Positions 27,744 to 36,256 of a DNA stretch of 64,000 nt are shown one piece after another. The first letter of the stretch is position 1, and each line of letters starts with the position of its first letter. Below the pieces are notes generated by a model that had not been told where the DNA came from, made no database searches, and worked only from the letters and a program-made list of their open reading frames with translations. The translations under genes were made by a program, and so were the position numbers. The stretch comes from Vallitalea sp. (GTDB taxonomy: Bacteria; Bacillota; Clostridia; Lachnospirales; Vallitaleaceae). The stretch lies in assembly GCA_025210235.1 (NCBI GenBank), contig JAOASG010000019.1, positions 1-64,000 of the forward strand, given 5' to 3'.

Positions 27744-28021
27744 TAATAAATCCTCCATTCATTTATATGTTATTTTTTATACGTCTGGGACGACATCTCA
27801 TTAAAAACTTTTTCAATTCAGTTTATACTAATGAAATATAGTAATTATTTTCCTATTCGTTATGATATATTATATAATTTTACCTAATAAAATGCAAAGT
27901 ATTTTTAATGCAATCTCATGGCTAACGCATCAAAATTTATTTAACTTAAATTCCTTTAAGCAATTTTTAAAGATATACTAAAATAGCTGTTGTGTAATTA
28001 ATTACGACATTTTAATGTAAG
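27744..28021. other. Divergent spacer, nothing recognised
   Basis: Between metG and the DUF885 gene. No T-box, S-box or other leader RNA that I can recognise, and no ORF with a ribosome site. Confidence 0.45.
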
Positions 28022-28050
28022 TTGACAGAATATAACAAGCCTAATAATCA
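28022..28050 (+). promoter_or_regulatory. Possible promoter of the DUF885 lipoprotein gene
   Basis: TTGACA (28022-28027), 17 bases, then TAATCA (28045-28050). The -35 is perfect, the -10 weak. It lies 38 bases before the start codon. Confidence 0.4.
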
Positions 28051-28087
28051 TACTTTAATAGTAACTATCTAAATTTGGGAGAAATAA

Positions 28088-29923
28088 ATGCAACAAAAAT
28101 ATTTTAATCACAAAACTATAGTTACTATAATAAGTATTTCACTGTCTATTCTATTACTTTTTCAAGGATGTACTAAAAAAACAACTAATGAAAGATCTAA
28201 TCTAACAAATACTCCATCATCAAGTAGTACTATAACCGAAAATATTAATTTGACAAATTCTACTGAGTTCAATAATTTTTTAGATAATATGTTTATAGAA
28301 TATATTAGTTTCTCTCCTCTTGAGATGTCTTTACTTATATCTTCTCCAAAACATTATGGATTAGAGGATACCTCTGATAAATTAGATGATTACAGCGATG
28401 AATCTCTGTCAGAACAATACGATAACCTTAGTAAAAATCTTGAATTATTAAATTGTTTCGATGTACGAGGACTAACAGAACAACAACAACTATCATATAA
28501 AATTATAAAATACTATTTAGAACTAAATTTGGCAGGTAAAGAGTTCTCTGATTATACTTATAATATTAAGCATACTCTAGGTTTTCATATTGGTATTCCA
28601 TTAACCTTATCCCAGATACCAATTGAAAATAAAAATGATGCTTATAATTTTATCAATCGCTTAAAACAATTCCCAACATCTATTAAACAACTTATGAAAA
28701 GCGAAAATATGAAAGCTGGAAAAGGCTATATCCAACCAGAATATATTTCAAATAAAGTTATTGAACAGTGCAAAGCTTTTATGACTTCTCCAGAAAACAA
28801 CTTTCTTTATTTATCTTTTTGTGACTACATTAATAACCTTAATGATTTATCCGATTTAGAGAAAAAATCAATAAAAACTGAATGTATAAATACTCTTAAT
28901 GAATATGTGTATCCTGCTTATATAAATTTAATTGCAGAATTAGAAAAAATAAAATCTCAAACAATTATTACCTCTGGTGTCTATACTTTTCCAAAAGGAC
29001 AAGAATATTATGCACATTTAATTAAAATTAATACTGGAACAAATATCACTCCAGATGACCTATTCGAATGGGCTAACAATTCATTAATTGAATCATCAAC
29101 TAATATCCAGAATATATTAAAAAATAATCCTGAGCTTAGTTCATTGGATAAAATTCAGCCAACTCCATTTAACAGCTTTGATGAATTATATAAGAAATGT
29201 GAACAGTTAACAAAAGATAACTTTTATGATTATAATATTCCAAAAATAAATAGTAAAACAATCCCACCATACCTTGAAAAAGACTTACCTAGTGCATTTT
29301 ATCTACCTGTTAGTATTGACATGAAAAAATATGGAAATATGTTTTTACAAAATTCTCTACATAATACTTTAAATATTAACGATTTTGTAGTTGTTTGTCA
29401 TGAGGGTATTCCTGGACATCATTTTCAATTTTCTATTGCTTATCAACAAAAAAATATACCTAATATAAGAAAAGCGATTAGTTTTTCTTGTTTTTCAGAA
29501 GGATGGGCATCTTATGTTGAAGGAATGGCATTAAATTTCATAGATTATAAAAACCCTCTAATCAATGAATTAATGATAAATAATCTAAATGCTTCCTATG
29601 CTTTACTAACCCTTATTGATATCTACCTTCATTATTATGGTATATCACGAGAAGAAATAATTAATAACTACTCAATATATTTTGGAAATCAAATAGAGGC
29701 TATCGTAGATAGAGCTATTGCTAATCCAGGTGAAACATTACATTATGCTTATGGTAGATATTTTATTAATAACCTCAAAGAAAAAACAATGAAATCTCTT
29801 GGTGAAGATTTTGATATTAAAGAGTTTCATGATATTATACTAATGAATGGTGAAATCCCACTGTTCTTGCTAGAAGAAATTGTGACTAACTATATTAATA
29901 CAAAAAAGGCTAATTCAATATAA
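28088..29923 (+). CDS. DUF885 family lipoprotein, probable metallopeptidase
   Basis: 611 residues. A lipoprotein signal peptide ends at the lipobox LFQGC (about residue 27), so the protein is anchored outside the membrane. The rest matches the DUF885 family, all-helical proteins related to M32-type metallopeptidases. The zinc motif is VCHEGIPGHHFQFS (His438, Glu439, His445), with a downstream FSEGWASYVEGMAL giving the third ligand Glu. Substrate is unknown, probably peptides. A Ser/Thr/Asn-rich stretch follows the Cys. GGGAGAAATAA precedes the ATG. The TrmO-like gene follows after 44 bases. Confidence 0.85.
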   Translation: MQQKYFNHKTIVTIISISLSILLLFQGCTKKTTNERSNLTNTPSSSSTITENINLTNSTEFNNFLDNMFIEYISFSPLEMSLLISSPKHYGLEDTSDKLDDYSDESLSEQYDNLSKNLELLNCFDVRGLTEQQQLSYKIIKYYLELNLAGKEFSDYTYNIKHTLGFHIGIPLTLSQIPIENKNDAYNFINRLKQFPTSIKQLMKSENMKAGKGYIQPEYISNKVIEQCKAFMTSPENNFLYLSFCDYINNLNDLSDLEKKSIKTECINTLNEYVYPAYINLIAELEKIKSQTIITSGVYTFPKGQEYYAHLIKINTGTNITPDDLFEWANNSLIESSTNIQNILKNNPELSSLDKIQPTPFNSFDELYKKCEQLTKDNFYDYNIPKINSKTIPPYLEKDLPSAFYLPVSIDMKKYGNMFLQNSLHNTLNINDFVVVCHEGIPGHHFQFSIAYQQKNIPNIRKAISFSCFSEGWASYVEGMALNFIDYKNPLINELMINNLNASYALLTLIDIYLHYYGISREEIINNYSIYFGNQIEAIVDRAIANPGETLHYAYGRYFINNLKEKTMKSLGEDFDIKEFHDIILMNGEIPLFLLEEIVTNYINTKKANSI

Positions 29924-29967
29924 CACACGAATAGTATGAAATTATAATAAACCTTAAGGAGGACCAT

Positions 29968-30735
29968 ATGGATAATATTGAATTTATATCAATTGCAAAA
30001 TATGAACTCATAAGTAGCACGATTACTACTCAAAAAACCATGACAAAAATTACTCTAAATAAAGATTTTAAAAAAGGACTAGTAGAATTAAATAATTTTA
30101 GCCATTGTATCATCTTTACCCACAATAAAGAAAGTATTTTTTGTTATGAAACAAAAGTTCTTGAAGTTAACGTTACAAGTGGTGAACTCTTAATTAATGA
30201 AACAACAATACAAGGTGAAATCATTGATATAAAACCCTGTTTGCCATGTGAAGATAGAGTAAAAGCCATAATTAAGAAACAACAACCTGTTTCTATTCCT
30301 TTCAATGGAAATTTCATAGGTGAATATCTGTTTAAGAATAATACAGCAATAATACAGTTTCATGAATCCAAATCTCTTACAAGCAAAGAAATACAAGCAA
30401 CACTTGAACTGATAAAAAAAGGGGATTATGTTAGAATTTTATGGTATTTTCATAAATTTGACAAAAAAGAATATCGTAATATTTGCATGTGTACTCCTCC
30501 TTATGAAAACGCACCTAAATCTGGAGTTTTCGCTACAAGATCACCAGTAAGACCTAATCCCATTGCATCTACGGTAGTAAAAGTAGAAGATGTACATAAA
30601 AACAATCATCAGATAAAAGTTTGTGGATTCGATGGGTTTGAGAATACAATGATATTACAAGTTATGTCCTATAATAGTAGTTATGATAATATTAAAGTTC
30701 CTAAGTGGGCAGAACACTTTACCGAACATAAATAA
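29968..30735 (+). CDS. TrmO/TsaA-like protein with a degenerate N-terminal repeat
   Basis: 255 residues. The C-terminal part (about 105-255) is a TsaA/TrmO domain, the SAM-dependent methyltransferase that N6-methylates t6A37 in tRNA; FATRSPVRPNPIAST (about 187) is the family signature. The N-terminal 100 residues look like a second, internally deleted TsaA copy: FKKGLVELNNFSHCIIF matches the family's early strand and IIDIKPCLP its LDIKPYIP end, but the RSPxRPNPI block is missing. Whether the protein is still a tRNA methyltransferase is uncertain. AAGGAGGACCAT precedes the ATG. Confidence 0.78.
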   Translation: MDNIEFISIAKYELISSTITTQKTMTKITLNKDFKKGLVELNNFSHCIIFTHNKESIFCYETKVLEVNVTSGELLINETTIQGEIIDIKPCLPCEDRVKAIIKKQQPVSIPFNGNFIGEYLFKNNTAIIQFHESKSLTSKEIQATLELIKKGDYVRILWYFHKFDKKEYRNICMCTPPYENAPKSGVFATRSPVRPNPIASTVVKVEDVHKNNHQIKVCGFDGFENTMILQVMSYNSSYDNIKVPKWAEHFTEHK

Positions 30736-30801
30736 TTTAAAAAATATGAAAATACTATTATTTCCTATTTTTACAAGATTTAATTTAGGGTAAAATAATT
30801 A

Positions 30802-30896
30802 ACTCAACTCTCCCACTTTTAATTTAATGCAGATAAATTAAGCGTTATAGGTTAATTAGCTTATCTGCATAGAATATTGATGTGGGAAAGTTGAGT
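30802..30896. mobile_element. MITE-like element, copy A (95 bp)
   Basis: Left end ACTCAACTCTCCCAC and right end GTGGGAAAGTTGAGT are inverted repeats with one mismatch. The element is flanked by the direct repeat AATTA (30797-30801 and 30897-30901), a 5-base target duplication. Inside are GCAGATAA/TTATCTGC arms, so it can fold end to end. No coding capacity. Confidence 0.85.
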
Positions 30897-30900
30897 AATT

Positions 30901-30940
30901 AACTTTACTACAAAATAAATTTATATTTTGTAGTAAAGTT
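30901..30940. terminator. Bidirectional terminator
   Basis: A 17-bp perfect stem, AACTTTACTACAAAATA (30901-30917) with its complement (30924-30940), six-base loop and a T-rich flank. It lies between the convergent TrmO-like and aldolase genes, directly beside MITE copy A. Confidence 0.85.
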
Positions 30941-30985
30941 ATATTTTTATTACATCTTTTTACATAGAATAAATGTGTTTAAATA

Positions 30986-32131
30986 TTATTTATATCTTTT
31001 TATCATATCTTCTAATGATACTTTTTCAATTTTTGGTGCATATCCAAAAGACCCAAAATTAACAATCAATGTTCCTACTACTTCTTTTACACCACGTCTT
31101 ACGCAATTTGTAATATCAGAAATATCACTATTAGGTTCATTACCAGTTAATAAGGTATCCATTATAGGTGTCAAGTAAACTCTTGGATCAAAAGCACTTT
31201 TATTATTCTCCATTATAGACCAAATATCACCTATTTCATTACTTTTTTGTTTGCTTGGATTCTCTATAAAATATTCTCTAACATTACGTGTAACTGCCAT
31301 TCTAATATCTGTATCAACATTTATCTTACCAATACCGTAAGGAATAACAGACATTAATTCATTAATAGATATTCCATATGCGTCTTTAATGTCTCCACCT
31401 AATTGGTTAATTTCTTCTACTATATATTGTGGAACTGTTGATGATCCATGAGAAACTAATGCTCCAAAAATTCCTTCATGTCTTAAATTCTCCATTGATG
31501 CAATAGCTATTTCTTTTCTAAGTTTAACGTTCTTACCTTTTGAAGCCCCATGCATTGTTCCATAGGAAATAGCAAGACAATCAACTCCTGTTTTTTTAAA
31601 AAAATCACAAACTTTCATTGGATTTGTATATGTTGATGTTTGTGAAAACACATGGTCTTCAACCCCTGCCAATACACCTAATTCTCCTTCTACAGAAACA
31701 CCTTTAGGATGAGCATATTTAACAACTTCTCTTGTTAACTCAACATTTTCTTCATATGGCAAATGAGATCCATCAATCATTACAGAAGTAAATCCACCAT
31801 CAATAGCAGCTTTTACTGACTCAAAATCTTTACCATGGTCAAGATGAATAACAATAGGTATTTTAGAATTCTCTCCTATTTTTCTTACAGCATCTGCTAT
31901 TCTCTTAGCACCAATTTTTTTATCTTCTATTGTAGCATTTAAAAAATCTTTTCTACCTCCCATGAATCCATTAGCCAAGTCTGCTGCTTGTAATATAGCT
32001 GCTGAACGATACATTTCATGAACTTCAATAACTGCTTCAGCTTGAGCTACAGCATTGACATTAAATCCTCCATGAGCAAATTTGTATTTATTTGAAGCCT
32101 CTAATAAAGGTCTTAAAGGTACTATTGGCAT
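30986..32131 (-). CDS. Class II fructose-bisphosphate-type aldolase
   Basis: 381 residues, about 70 longer than typical FbaA/KbaY proteins because of a C-terminal extension. Zinc aldolase splitting a ketose 1,6-bisphosphate into dihydroxyacetone phosphate and an aldehyde. Asp98/His99 in IHLDHGKD, GSHLPYEENV (about 121), EGELG (148), His194 in GTMHGASKG, His228 in VSHGSST and KINVDTD are the catalytic and metal sites. It is the last gene of the LacI-controlled operon, after the LarA-like gene by 45 bases. The exact substrate (fructose-, tagatose- or another bisphosphate) cannot be read from the sequence. Confidence 0.88.
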   Translation of the reverse strand: MPIVPLRPLLEASNKYKFAHGGFNVNAVAQAEAVIEVHEMYRSAAILQAADLANGFMGGRKDFLNATIEDKKIGAKRIADAVRKIGENSKIPIVIHLDHGKDFESVKAAIDGGFTSVMIDGSHLPYEENVELTREVVKYAHPKGVSVEGELGVLAGVEDHVFSQTSTYTNPMKVCDFFKKTGVDCLAISYGTMHGASKGKNVKLRKEIAIASMENLRHEGIFGALVSHGSSTVPQYIVEEINQLGGDIKDAYGISINELMSVIPYGIGKINVDTDIRMAVTRNVREYFIENPSKQKSNEIGDIWSIMENNKSAFDPRVYLTPIMDTLLTGNEPNSDISDITNCVRRGVKEVVGTLIVNFGSFGYAPKIEKVSLEDMIKRYK

Positions 32132-32176
32132 TTTTTATGTCCTCCCGTTTTTTAATTTTATATACATGTATAATAA

Positions 32177-33619
32177 CTATAAAACATCATCTTTCATCAT
32201 TAAGTGAACCCCAGCTGTTTTAAATGTTTTAGGTAATGCTAATATATTTGGATTATCTCCAACATATTTTCTTGCATCCTTTAATGCATCTTCAAAAGTA
32301 GCACGTGTTTTCATACCCATACCTCTTGCAAAACCTGGTTCATAAGCCCCTACTGCATAGATAGCTGTACAATGTTTTTCTGCTATATGTCCACAAGAAA
32401 TCATTGAAAATGCATGATATGGGTGATATCCATAATTAAATCTATATTTATCAATATATTCTTGCTTATTTGATAAGTATTCTCCATATCTTTCTACATC
32501 AGGTAATGTATTATTATAATCCTTTTGGAATAATTCATACACTTCTCTATATGATGGAAACTCTTCATCATGGAAATAACCATTACAAATTGTAGAACAG
32601 ATAACAACACATTTATCACTTAATATACGCTTATGTCTTATTATATTAGCAGAGATTGCTTGTAACATTAATAATGGGTTTGTTCCATGTCCATTACCAT
32701 AATGGAAGTTTTGTGGCATTCCAAAAACCACAACATCATATTTTTTATCAGCCCATGGAATAAATGTACGTTTATCCGCAACGTCCCAAGATAGTGGTTG
32801 AATATCTTCTCCATATCCAGAAAAAATGGCTATTTGTCTTTGGTAAGTATCTAGAACCGCATCGCATACAAAGAATTTATTGCCCATTTTCTCTTCCATA
32901 TACTGACTTATTTGATCAAATTTTTGTCTCATTAAACTTGTTTTTGTAACAGGAGTAAAATCATCTCTATGCATAACATGAGGTACGTGGTGAGCACTTA
33001 TACATTTCCAATGAGTAATTCCAGTTGCACTATGTTTATATCCTCCTGAGTACCCACCATATGGATTACCAAGTGTATGCCCTATAAGAACAGCTAAATC
33101 AGACTCATAGACATCTTTATTCATAATAATTCGATCTCCATATTTGTTATATCCAAGATCAACTAAATTATCCCAATCTTCACTATCATGATTGACTATT
33201 TGATTAGTATAATAAAAATCATTAAAAACTTTTTCTCCTAAGATATTTTTTAATTCTTCTTTTTTATTCTTTCTATGAAGACCATTACTACAAATCAACT
33301 TAATATCTTTTTTCTCTACTCCTGCTTTTAAGCATTCTTCAATAATAATTGGAATAGATACTTTTCTGTGAGAATTATCTTGAAATCCACCTTTTACTCT
33401 ATCTGGAAAGATAATAGTAACTTTAGAACCCTTTTTAACTTGTTTAGATATAGGATCAAGACCTATTGGATTAAGAATAGACTTTCTTGTTTCCTCTTCT
33501 AATTTATCAGCTGGAATAATCTCTGGATCAGCTACGGTTTCTCCTGGAATATATACATCTGTATTATCTGGTAAATTTGCTTCCATAAATCCTTGTCCAT
33601 ATTCAAATTGTAATTTCAT
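32177..33619 (-). CDS. LarA-family nickel-pincer racemase/epimerase (DUF2088)
   Basis: 480 residues. LarA interconverts lactate enantiomers using a covalently bound nickel-pincer nucleotide. Equivalent positions are visible: FPDRVKGG (Arg74), CSNGLHRK (His115), LIGHTLG (His181), GGYSGGYKHSATG (Lys195, the pincer-bearing Lys) and HWKCISAHH (His203/His209). So the fold and cofactor site are intact, but other family members act on other hydroxy acids. In an operon with an aldolase, TIM and PFK, a sugar acid or sugar-phosphate epimerase is more likely than lactate racemase. No larB, larC or larE cofactor genes are in the window. GGAGGTAAGAAA precedes the ATG. Confidence 0.85.
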   Translation of the reverse strand: MKLQFEYGQGFMEANLPDNTDVYIPGETVADPEIIPADKLEEETRKSILNPIGLDPISKQVKKGSKVTIIFPDRVKGGFQDNSHRKVSIPIIIEECLKAGVEKKDIKLICSNGLHRKNKKEELKNILGEKVFNDFYYTNQIVNHDSEDWDNLVDLGYNKYGDRIIMNKDVYESDLAVLIGHTLGNPYGGYSGGYKHSATGITHWKCISAHHVPHVMHRDDFTPVTKTSLMRQKFDQISQYMEEKMGNKFFVCDAVLDTYQRQIAIFSGYGEDIQPLSWDVADKRTFIPWADKKYDVVVFGMPQNFHYGNGHGTNPLLMLQAISANIIRHKRILSDKCVVICSTICNGYFHDEEFPSYREVYELFQKDYNNTLPDVERYGEYLSNKQEYIDKYRFNYGYHPYHAFSMISCGHIAEKHCTAIYAVGAYEPGFARGMGMKTRATFEDALKDARKYVGDNPNILALPKTFKTAGVHLMMKDDVL

Positions 33620-33814
33620 TTTCTTACCTCCATTTTATAATAATTTTTATAAACAATTTTATATAACAAATTTGTAAAAACATTCTATACTATATTTAAT
33701 TATCGTTTTTAAAGAATAATTATATTTAAAATGATAAAATCTATTACTTAATTATCATTTTACAATCTTATTATGTTTATTCATAATATTGGTAATTGAT
33801 TTTATATATTATTT

Positions 33815-34726
33815 TTAACAATATTTCATAATAATATTTTTTAATCCTTCTGGCTCAAAAGCAACAGGTTGAACAAACTTAGTTAATGCTACTAATCCAC
33901 CATTTATTGTATCTATACTTGAAATCATTTCGGCATTTTCCTCTTTTAATCCTCCACCATATACAACTGGAATATTAAATTCAAATTCTTTTTGTACATA
34001 ATCCTTAATACATTTTGATACAAAAGCAATATATTCCTTTCCTGGTGGCGTCTTACCTGGGCCAATTGCCCATATTGGCTCATATCCTATTACTATCTTG
34101 TTATTATTCATAATACTTTCTGTATTCTTTAAACATAATTTTAATTGAGATTCCAATACTTCTTTTATACGTGGTTTTTGTTCTTCAAATGTTCCTTCTC
34201 CTCTTTGTTCTGCTGTTTCCCCAATACATAATAGAACATTTATATCTTGTTTTAACGCACAAATAACTTCATCATTAATCATAGAATTAACTGCACAAGA
34301 GGCTTTATCCATGTTATAACTGTTATCATATCTTTGAATTATGCCAAGTTTATCTTTTCTTTCCTCTGAATGACCAATGATAGACCAAGATAGTCCCATG
34401 TTTTTAGCTGCTGCTGCTGGTAAATTTGTTGTAAACGCTCCAAAATTACCACCTTCTGTAACATCTTCTCTAAAAACTCCTTGACTTCCCAAAAATATAT
34501 TAGCAGTATCTTCTTTGGAATATTTATTTAATTTATCTATTGCAGGAATCAAAAGAGATTCAGGTAATAGATATGTAACTGTGATATCCTCTAATGTGCC
34601 AAGTTTATTTTTAATACTTTCATCAATTACCCATTCAATCCATTCCTTTGAACTTTCCTTAGGACAAATTCCACCTCTTGATATAGGGACATCAAATCTC
34701 TTAAGATTTACAAATATTTCTTTCAT
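33815..34726 (-). CDS. Triose-phosphate isomerase homologue
   Basis: 303 residues, about 50 longer than the common TpiA. Catalytic residues are Lys9 (VNLKRFD, where NWK is usual), His119 (SIIGHSEERK) and Glu216 (IGYEPIWAIGPG); the phosphate loop VYGGGLKEEN is present. It interconverts dihydroxyacetone phosphate and glyceraldehyde 3-phosphate. The divergent N-terminus and insertions suggest a pathway-specific paralogue rather than the housekeeping glycolytic enzyme. A 195-base gap with a hairpin (AAAATGATAA 33728 / 33752) follows before the LarA-like gene; MITE copy B lies upstream. Confidence 0.9.
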   Translation of the reverse strand: MKEIFVNLKRFDVPISRGGICPKESSKEWIEWVIDESIKNKLGTLEDITVTYLLPESLLIPAIDKLNKYSKEDTANIFLGSQGVFREDVTEGGNFGAFTTNLPAAAAKNMGLSWSIIGHSEERKDKLGIIQRYDNSYNMDKASCAVNSMINDEVICALKQDINVLLCIGETAEQRGEGTFEEQKPRIKEVLESQLKLCLKNTESIMNNNKIVIGYEPIWAIGPGKTPPGKEYIAFVSKCIKDYVQKEFEFNIPVVYGGGLKEENAEMISSIDTINGGLVALTKFVQPVAFEPEGLKNIIMKYC

Positions 34727-34754
34727 ATATTTTCCTCTCTTTCTTTTAATGGTA

Positions 34755-34908
34755 ACTCAATTTTCCCACCTTTAATTTAATGCAGATAAATTAAGAGTTA
34801 TAGGTTTGGTTTGCAGAATAAATATATAGAAGAAACACCTATATTTTTATTCTGCAAAGCCTTATAATTAGCTTATCTGCATAAAATATTGATGTGGGAA
34901 AGTTGAGT
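34755..34908. mobile_element. MITE-like element, copy B (154 bp)
   Basis: Ends ACTCAATTTTCCCAC and GTGGGAAAGTTGAGT, flanked by TGGTA (34750-34754) and TGTTA (34909-34913), a nearly perfect 5-base duplication. It is the longest copy: outer arms GCAGATAA/TTATCTGC and inner arms TTGCAGAATAAA/TTTATTCTGCAA. It lies inside the sugar operon, between the PFK-like gene and the TIM gene. Confidence 0.85.
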
Positions 34909-34935
34909 TGTTAATTTAGCAAGTACCTAATTTTT

Positions 34936-36117
34936 TTATATTTTTTTACTAACTTCTTTAGTTCTTTCAAAGAATGCATAGTGTGGTATATCCTCACCAA
35001 TTAAAGGTTTACAATATTTAATAAATGCATCTGTTACATCATAACCACTTTCATGAATAAACTCTTTTGGCATTACTTTTTCATCCATCATTACCTTCTC
35101 TATAGGTATTAAATTGTATTCACATTTATAAGGCACATTACTAATTCTATTAATTCCAACCATCATACCTGTATATCCATTCATAGCCGCCTTTATAGCT
35201 TCTCTTCCTACTTCAATTGCTTCTTCTCTATCAACAGATGATTGCAAAGTAACACAAGCACGTGCAACAATTCCTGGTTTTTCACTTCTTGCCTTAATTC
35301 CTAGTTTTTTTATTACTAATTCTGCAAGATAGGATCCTACATCTCCAAAATAAGTAGCTCTTTCTGTCTTAAAAATAGGCTTCACAATAGGTTGTCCTTT
35401 TTCATCCTTTAATCCTTCACTAGCTACTATCACAACTCCACCTAATTTATTATATAATTCTTCAACTTTAATTAAAAATTCTTCTTCTTTGAACGGAACT
35501 TCAGGTAATAAAATCATATGAGGGGCATCATCTTTTTTTCTTCTAGCAAGTACTGATGCTGCTGTTATCCAACCAACATTTCTTCCCATGGTTTCTATAA
35601 TAGAAACGTGTATTGGCATAGATTTTATATCTTGTGCAACTTCTGAAACTGAAGTTGCGATATATTTAGCCATACTACCAAATCCAGGACTATGATCTGT
35701 AACTGCCAAATCGTTATCTATGGTTTTAGGTATGCCCATTACTTTTATATCATACTCCTTTGCTAACTTAGCTAAATTTCCGCAAGCATCCATCGTTCCA
35801 TTACCGCCATTAAATAATACATACTTAATATCATATTTTTGTAAAATTTCAATCATCTTATTGTATTCTTTTTCATATAATGGAGTTCTTGACGTACCAA
35901 TAGCTGTAGCTGGTGTTGTTTTTAGTAATTCTATTTTTTCTTGAGGTTCTTTCATGAAATCAACAAAATCTTCGTTTAAAAAACCAGCTGTTCCACCTAA
36001 AGCACCATATATAGCTTTTACTTCTTTATTTTTTTTGGCTTCCATAATAGCACCATATAAAGAAGAATTTATAACTACAGTAGGCCCTCCTCCATGAACT
36101 ATAAGTATATTACTCAT
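34936..36117 (-). CDS. 6-phosphofructokinase-family enzyme, atypical active site
   Basis: 393 residues. PFK-A fold: GGGPTVVINSSLYG (9-22), GGNGTMDA (104-111), PKTIDND (130-136), MGRNVGWITA and ITS-type SEG substrate loop (IVASEGLKDE). The proton-relay TIDND Asp is intact, but the loop GGDGS has Asn in place of the Mg-binding Asp, and Lys replaces Gly before TIDND, the residue pattern associated with pyrophosphate-dependent PFKs. It should phosphorylate a ketose or ketose phosphate; donor and substrate are not certain. First gene of the operon, behind a LacI operator. Confidence 0.88.
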   Translation of the reverse strand: MSNILIVHGGGPTVVINSSLYGAIMEAKKNKEVKAIYGALGGTAGFLNEDFVDFMKEPQEKIELLKTTPATAIGTSRTPLYEKEYNKMIEILQKYDIKYVLFNGGNGTMDACGNLAKLAKEYDIKVMGIPKTIDNDLAVTDHSPGFGSMAKYIATSVSEVAQDIKSMPIHVSIIETMGRNVGWITAASVLARRKKDDAPHMILLPEVPFKEEEFLIKVEELYNKLGGVVIVASEGLKDEKGQPIVKPIFKTERATYFGDVGSYLAELVIKKLGIKARSEKPGIVARACVTLQSSVDREEAIEVGREAIKAAMNGYTGMMVGINRISNVPYKCEYNLIPIEKVMMDEKVMPKEFIHESGYDVTDAFIKYCKPLIGEDIPHYAFFERTKEVSKKI

Positions 36118-36139
36118 AATAATTTCTCCTCCTTTTGTA

Positions 36140-36151
36140 CCAAACGTTTGG
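36140..36151. promoter_or_regulatory. LacI-family operator upstream of the PFK-like gene
   Basis: CCAAACGTTTGG, a perfect 12-bp palindrome with the central CG typical of LacI/GalR operators, 22 bases before the PFK-like start codon and just upstream of its ribosome site. The neighbouring LacI regulator is the likely binder. Confidence 0.8.
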
Positions 36152-36256
36152 ATATGTTATAAATTTTTTTATATTTATATATTCTTTTAAATGGTAAAAT
36201 AAATCTATTTTAATATAACCTTAAAAGGTTATTATAGCTTCTAATTAATTTAATAA

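Noticed and set aside
27744..28087. T-box riboswitch in the metG leader
   Set aside because: No AGGGTGG-type T-box sequence, no specifier stem and no terminator/antiterminator pair could be seen.
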